Below, in pieces: positions 59,869 through 64,000 of a stretch of 64,000 nt of DNA. The translations under genes and the position numbers were made by a program. Each line of letters starts with the position of its first letter. Positions within the stretch are counted from its first letter, which is position 1. This stretch comes from Lutimaribacter pacificus (lineage in GTDB: Bacteria > Pseudomonadota > Alphaproteobacteria > Rhodobacterales > Rhodobacteraceae): contig NZ_FQZZ01000008.1 of the NCBI RefSeq assembly GCF_900142185.1, forward strand, positions 1 through 64,000, written 5' to 3'. The notes below the pieces were generated by a model that ran no database searches, was not told where the DNA came from, and saw nothing but the letters and a program-made list of their open reading frames with translations.

Positions 59869-61065
59869 ATGGCCAGGCTGGAACTGAAAGACATCCGCAA
59901 ATCCTTTGGCGGCACCGACGTGCTCAGGGGGATCGACCTCGATGTGGAAGACGGTGAATTCATGTCGCTGGTCGGTGCATCGGGATGCGGGAAATCAACG
60001 CTTCTGCGGATCATCTCGGGGTTGGAAAATGCCGATTCCGGCCAGATTCTCCTCGATGGCAGGCCGGTCGGGGACGACCCCCCGAGCGGCCGTAACGTGG
60101 CCATGGTGTTCCAGGACTACGCCCTCTACCCGCATATGAGCGTGGCACAGAACATGGCGATGCCGCTGGTCATGGCACGCCTTCCGATCTATGCGCGCCT
60201 GCCCGGGGGAAGGCTGTTTACCCCCCATCTGCGCGGCAGCCGTGCCGACATCGCGTTGCAGGTCGAAAAGGTCGCCGGACAGCTTCGCATAGATCACCTG
60301 CTGTCGCGCCGCCCGGCGCAATTGTCGGGCGGCCAGCGTCAGCGCGTGGCGCTCGGGCGGGCGCTTGTGCGCAATCCCAGCCTGTTCCTGATGGACGAAC
60401 CCCTGTCGAACCTCGATGCCAAGCTTCGGGTCGAGGTGCGCAAGGAAATCGTCGAACTGCACCGCAAGTCCGACCTGACCTTCGTCTACGTCACCCACGA
60501 CCAGACCGAGGCGATGACGATGTCCGACCGGGTCGCGCTGCTGCGCCACGGGCGGCTGCTTCAGGTGGCGATGCCCGGTTCGCTCTATTTCGATCCGGCA
60601 ACCATCGACGTCGCGCGCTTCATCGGCAGCCCCGAAATCAACCTGTTCCCGGCCCGCCGGAAAGACGGCACATTGTCCTTTGCAGGCGTAAGGCTGTCAC
60701 TGTCAGGGGGGCCGATGGGCGACAGTGACCTGATGGTCGCAATCCGCCCCGAGGCGCTTGTCGTGAAGGGCGCGGCGGGCGTTGCATCCTCGCCGCTGGA
60801 GGGCCCGCAGTTTTCGATCGGCGTGACACGGGAAGCAATCGAGGATCTGGGGGCCGAAATCGTCATCCATGGCCGGATCGCCCGGATGCCGGACATCGCG
60901 CTGCGCATCCGCGCGCAGAAATCCCTGCACCATGCGGGGCCGGTCGCCGTGCCTGCGCAGTTCGACGTCCGGGCAAGCCTGTCGTCGCTGCTTTTCTTCG
61001 GTGCCGACGGGCAGCGGATCAATGGCGTGACCGCCGGCGTGGCGCAAAAGGCACTTGCCCGATGA
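59869..61065 (+). CDS. Ugp/MalK-type ABC ATPase
   Basis: This 398-residue ATPase has Walker A GASGCGKST (36-44), VVFQDYALYP-like MVFQDYALYPHMS, a signature LSGGQRQRVALGRALVRNP, Walker B LFLMDEPLSNLDAKLR and a C-terminal TOBE-like domain (about 240-395). An insertion of about 25 residues (ARLPIYARLPGGRLFTPHLRG) lies in the helical domain. The next gene begins 4 bp before the stop (ATGA). It energises the importer with the permeases at 61062 and 61966. Confidence 0.93.
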   Translation: MARLELKDIRKSFGGTDVLRGIDLDVEDGEFMSLVGASGCGKSTLLRIISGLENADSGQILLDGRPVGDDPPSGRNVAMVFQDYALYPHMSVAQNMAMPLVMARLPIYARLPGGRLFTPHLRGSRADIALQVEKVAGQLRIDHLLSRRPAQLSGGQRQRVALGRALVRNPSLFLMDEPLSNLDAKLRVEVRKEIVELHRKSDLTFVYVTHDQTEAMTMSDRVALLRHGRLLQVAMPGSLYFDPATIDVARFIGSPEINLFPARRKDGTLSFAGVRLSLSGGPMGDSDLMVAIRPEALVVKGAAGVASSPLEGPQFSIGVTREAIEDLGAEIVIHGRIARMPDIALRIRAQKSLHHAGPVAVPAQFDVRASLSSLLFFGADGQRINGVTAGVAQKALAR

Positions 61066-61955
61066 GCGCGCCGGCCTCTCTCCTCATGCGCAGGCAGCGA
61101 CGGCTTGCCTACTGGCTCGTCGCGCCCGCGGTGCTGCTGATCCTCGTGATCTATGTCGTGCCGATGATCCTGGTCTTTGCGGCAAGCCTCACGGATTACA
61201 CGCTGGTCAGCGACTACTGGGAATTTGTCGGGCTCGACAATTACCGGCGCATGTTCGGCGATCCGCAATTCGCGAATGCGCTGCACAACACGCTGATCTA
61301 CGCGCTGGTGTTCCTGCCGGGGGCGTTCTTCACTCCGCTGTTCCTTGCGATTGCCATCCAGTCGCGCCGACGTTTCCGCTCGTTCTTCGAGGTGATCTAT
61401 TTCATGCCGGTGACCTCGACCCTGACCGCCATGGCACTGGTCTGGTCGGCGCTGATGGACAGCCGCCAGGGCATCATCAACAACAGCCTTCAGGCGCTGG
61501 GTCTGCCCGCGATCAACTTTCTCGGCAGCCCCGATACCGTGCTCTATGCGCTGGCGGGCATCTCTTTGTGGTCTGTCATCGGCTTCAACATGGTGCTGTT
61601 TCTTGCCGGTCTCACCGCCATACCGCAAAACCTGTACTATGCCGCGGCGGTCGACGGGGCCGATCACCCGGTGGACAGGTTCTTTCGCGTCACCTGGCCG
61701 ATGCTGGCGCCGACCTCGGTCTTCGTCGCCGTCACCTCGTCGATCACCGCGTTCAAGCTGTTCGACGTGGTCGCCATGCTGACGCAGGGCAAGCCTGCAC
61801 ATGCCTCCGAAGTGTTTCTTTACCTGACCTTCCTCGAGGGATTCGAGTATTTCAACATGGGCTATTCGGCCGCGCTGTCGGTGTTCTTTCTGGGGATCAT
61901 CTTTCTTTTCGCCCTGGTGCAAACGCTGCTCGCCGACCGCGCGGGCCGTTACTGA
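61062..61955 (+). CDS. ABC transporter permease (UgpA-type)
   Basis: This 297-residue membrane protein has six helices. The EAA loop near 210 (YYAAAVDGADHPVDRFFRVTWPMLAPT) is the ATPase contact of UgpA/MalF proteins, and the opening ASLLMRRQRRLAYWLVAPAVLLILVIYVVPM is typical. It pairs with the UgpE-type permease that follows after 10 bp. Confidence 0.92.
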   Translation: MSAPASLLMRRQRRLAYWLVAPAVLLILVIYVVPMILVFAASLTDYTLVSDYWEFVGLDNYRRMFGDPQFANALHNTLIYALVFLPGAFFTPLFLAIAIQSRRRFRSFFEVIYFMPVTSTLTAMALVWSALMDSRQGIINNSLQALGLPAINFLGSPDTVLYALAGISLWSVIGFNMVLFLAGLTAIPQNLYYAAAVDGADHPVDRFFRVTWPMLAPTSVFVAVTSSITAFKLFDVVAMLTQGKPAHASEVFLYLTFLEGFEYFNMGYSAALSVFFLGIIFLFALVQTLLADRAGRY

Positions 61956-61965
61956 AGGACGCGAC

Positions 61966-62856
61966 ATGAGCCTTATCCAGACCGCTTCCGCACCGATGGC
62001 CCCGCTGATGACCCGCGCCGCACAGGCATTGAAGGGTCTGACCCCCGGCAAGGTGCTGACCTTCCTCGTACTGCTTGGCGGCGCATGGGTGGTGATCTTT
62101 CCCTATGTCTGGATGATCTCGTCCAGCCTGAAGCCGACCGACGAAGTCTATGACGCCGATTTCACCATCTGGCCAAAGACCTTCGCCGGGGTTCAGAACT
62201 ATCTGGACGTGCTGATCGAACAGCCCTATCCGACGTTCCTGCTGAACAGCCTGATCGTGTGCGCCGGTGTGCTGGCGGTGCAGCTCGTCACGGCGATCCC
62301 GGCGGCCTATGCGCTGGCAAAGCTGAAATTCCGGGGCGCGACCATCCTTCTGGGCACCGTGATCGCCTGCATCACCATCCCGATCAACGTCACCTCGATC
62401 CCGCTTTACCTCGGGCTGGTGAGGGCCGGGCTTCTCGATACCTATTTCTCGATGATGTTCCCGTTTCTCGTGTCGGTCTTTGCGATCTTCCTGTTCCGGC
62501 AGTTCTTCAAATCCTACCCGGAGTCGATCATCGAAGCGGCCCGCGTCGACGGCTTTTCCGAGATCGAGATCGTGCTGCGCCTGATCGTGCCCGCCGCCGT
62601 GCCCGCAGTGGCGGCGTTTTCGGTCTTTTCCTTCGTGGCGCACTGGAACGATCTCTACTGGCCGCTGATCGTCGTTCAAAGCCAGGACAAGATGACCGCC
62701 TCCCTGTCGATGATGCAATACCGCTCGGAATTCGACATCAACTATGGACGCACCTTCGCTGCGGCAACGGTGGTGACCATCCCGATGCTGATCGTGTTCT
62801 TCTTCGCCCGCCGCGCCTTTGTGCGCGGGATCACCATGTCGGGGGTGAAAGGCTAG
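61966..62856 (+). CDS. ABC transporter permease (UgpE-type)
   Basis: This 296-residue membrane protein has about six helices. ESIIEAARVDGFSEIEIVLRLIVPAAVPA near 190-218 is the conserved loop of UgpE/MalG permeases, and LGLVRAGLLDTYFSMMFPFLVSVFAIFLFRQFF the following helices. It begins 10 bp after the previous gene and ends the importer operon. Confidence 0.92.
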   Translation: MSLIQTASAPMAPLMTRAAQALKGLTPGKVLTFLVLLGGAWVVIFPYVWMISSSLKPTDEVYDADFTIWPKTFAGVQNYLDVLIEQPYPTFLLNSLIVCAGVLAVQLVTAIPAAYALAKLKFRGATILLGTVIACITIPINVTSIPLYLGLVRAGLLDTYFSMMFPFLVSVFAIFLFRQFFKSYPESIIEAARVDGFSEIEIVLRLIVPAAVPAVAAFSVFSFVAHWNDLYWPLIVVQSQDKMTASLSMMQYRSEFDINYGRTFAAATVVTIPMLIVFFFARRAFVRGITMSGVKG

Positions 62857-63018
62857 GCGTTTCGTCAGGCGGGGGGTGGAGGGATCATTCGTGGCACAAC
62901 GGCGCCGCCTGATTGCAACATTCTGATCGGGCCCTGCATTGAGACGGTTCCCCATGACACCGCCCCGTCGACAGTACCTCCTACCCGGCTGACGCCAAAT
63001 TAACCTGACAAAACCGGT
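62857..63018. other. Convergent intergenic gap
   Basis: 162 bp between the last permease and the amidohydrolase on the other strand. No clear hairpin or gene is visible. Confidence 0.4.
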
Positions 63019-64000
63019 TCACTCGACCGACGCGATCCCGGCCCGCTCCAGCATCGCGTGCAAAAGGACACTTGCTCCCGCAGCAAGGTCTTGTGGTGCC
63101 GCATATTCCTGAACATTGTGACTTATCCCCTCGCGGCACTGCACAAATACCATGGCTGTAGGCGCAAGCTCGGCGATGTTCGAAGCATCATGCAAAGCGC
63201 CGCTCGGCAGATTGACATAGTCAAGATCAAGCTTGCGCGCAGCCGTTTCAAGCAAAGAAACACAATTGCCGTCGAAGTTCCGCGGCGGGATTGCGAACCG
63301 CCGAGACACGTCCGCCTTGCAACCGTACTCCCGCGCCGCAGCATGGCATGCCTGGGTGCAATCTTCCTCCAATCGGGCAAGTACGGCTTTATCTGGATGA
63401 CGGATATCTATGACCAAATCGGTATGGCCTGCGATGGTACTGGGGCCATCCGTCATCGACGTCAGGCGGCCGACGCTGACACGTGCATCAGCCCCTGCGG
63501 CGATTCCGACCTTGCGCAGAGCCACAAGGATCGCGCCGGCCGCCAACAACGCATCCTGGCGTGAGTCCAACGGCGTCGTCCCCGCATGGCCATCGCGCCC
63601 GGTAATGGCCACATCGAGCCAACGCAGCCCCTGAACCGAGGTCACGACGCCGACTTGTGCACCGGAATCGTACAGAATGGGGCCCTGCTCGATATGCAAT
63701 TCAAAGAAGGAATCGAGCGGCAGGTCCGCTGGTCGCATATCGCCGCGCCAGCCGCTGTCCTGCACATCGTCAGCAAAGCGCGTTCCATCCGACGACATGA
63801 TGTTATCGAGTTCCTCGTCGCCAATTCGACCGGCATACCAGGCTGAGCCCAGCAAACCGGGGGCGAAGCGGACACCCTCTTCATTGGTCCAGTTGATGAC
63901 CGCCAGCGGCGCCTCGGTTTCTATCCCGGCATCGTTCAGCGCCTCGACCACCTCCAATGCGGCCAGAACGCCGGAAATACCATCGAACCGGCCACCGTGA
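63019..64000 (-). CDS. M20-type Zn-dependent amidohydrolase (N-carbamoyl amino acid / allantoate class), N-terminus beyond the window
   Basis: This partial gene extends past the right edge, and the visible 326 codons start with HGGRFDGISGVLAALEVVE, which matches the family's dinuclear metal region. WTNEEGVRFAPGLLGS, FFELHIEQGPIL, GRDGHAGTTPLDSRQDAL and DASNIAELAPTAMVF are the M20 peptidase / carbamoylase motifs. It would hydrolyse an N-carbamoyl amino acid, allantoate or a similar ureido compound. About 75-85 N-terminal residues are missing. A partner gene may lie to the right. Confidence 0.9.
   Translation of the reverse strand, partial: HGGRFDGISGVLAALEVVEALNDAGIETEAPLAVINWTNEEGVRFAPGLLGSAWYAGRIGDEELDNIMSSDGTRFADDVQDSGWRGDMRPADLPLDSFFELHIEQGPILYDSGAQVGVVTSVQGLRWLDVAITGRDGHAGTTPLDSRQDALLAAGAILVALRKVGIAAGADARVSVGRLTSMTDGPSTIAGHTDLVIDIRHPDKAVLARLEEDCTQACHAAAREYGCKADVSRRFAIPPRNFDGNCVSLLETAARKLDLDYVNLPSGALHDASNIAELAPTAMVFVQCREGISHNVQEYAAPQDLAAGASVLLHAMLERAGIASVE

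Overview
The window looks like a piece of a GC-rich alphaproteobacterial genome, most likely a marine Rhodobacterales (Roseobacter-group) species. The signs are three TRAP transporters, a VPLPA-type CTERM surface protein, and many short transporter-plus-catabolism operons, each with its own regulator. No tRNA, rRNA, replication or phage genes were seen. It reads as an accessory catabolic region of a chromosome or chromid.

Layout. (1) 1-4419: a TRAP transporter whose large-permease gene is broken after about 57 codons by what looks like the end of an IS21-type element, next to a malonyl-CoA-synthetase-like ligase and a GntR regulator. (2) 4724-6854: a periplasmic BTLCP cysteine protease, a VPLPA-CTERM protein and a secreted protein with about fifteen GGGDN repeats. 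(3) 15573 down to 7443: an eight-gene LacI-controlled operon (ABC importer, FAD amine-oxidase-like enzyme, muconolactone-isomerase-like protein, M19-like hydrolase, aldehyde dehydrogenase), with a perfect 20-bp operator in front. (4) 16220-25114: a biotin-dependent system of a NicX/M29-like protein, a carrier-like protein without the biotin lysine, AccC, AccB and a PYC/OADA-type carboxyltransferase with a changed metal site. It is followed by a convergent TRAP transporter and a GntR gene. Paired GCATGC sites exactly 52 bp apart lie in front of both halves.

(5) 25404-38330: a LysR gene, a branched-chain-amino-acid-type ABC importer, two different aromatic hydroxylases with a flavin reductase, an intradiol (hydroxyquinol-type) dioxygenase, a tautomerase-like protein, an alpha/beta hydrolase and a divergent maleylacetate-reductase-type enzyme. 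Together they fit a hydroxyquinol to maleylacetate to 3-oxoadipate route. (6) 38406-52607: an acyl-CoA ligase, two acyl-CoA dehydrogenases, an MDR reductase, a MaoC hydratase, a thiolase/DUF35 pair and an SDR, with a TetR gene, a third TRAP transporter and an alpha-methylacyl-CoA racemase. A shared CTTGC-N10-GCAAG site ties the two promoter regions together and suggests degradation of a branched carboxylate.

(7) 52883-57265: two SRPBCC proteins, a YCII protein, an ECF42-type sigma factor, a VOC protein, a GST and a GST pseudogene. (8) 57480-62856: a GpdQ-like phosphodiesterase divergent from a Ugp-type ABC importer. (9) 63019-64000: a Zn-dependent amidohydrolase running off the edge.

The strongest candidate for an undescribed system is region 4, where three of the five enzyme-operon proteins have lost residues that define the chemistry of their families. 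Region 3 is a second candidate, because its set of enzymes matches no pathway I recognise. All functions are inferred from sequence motifs and gene context read by eye.
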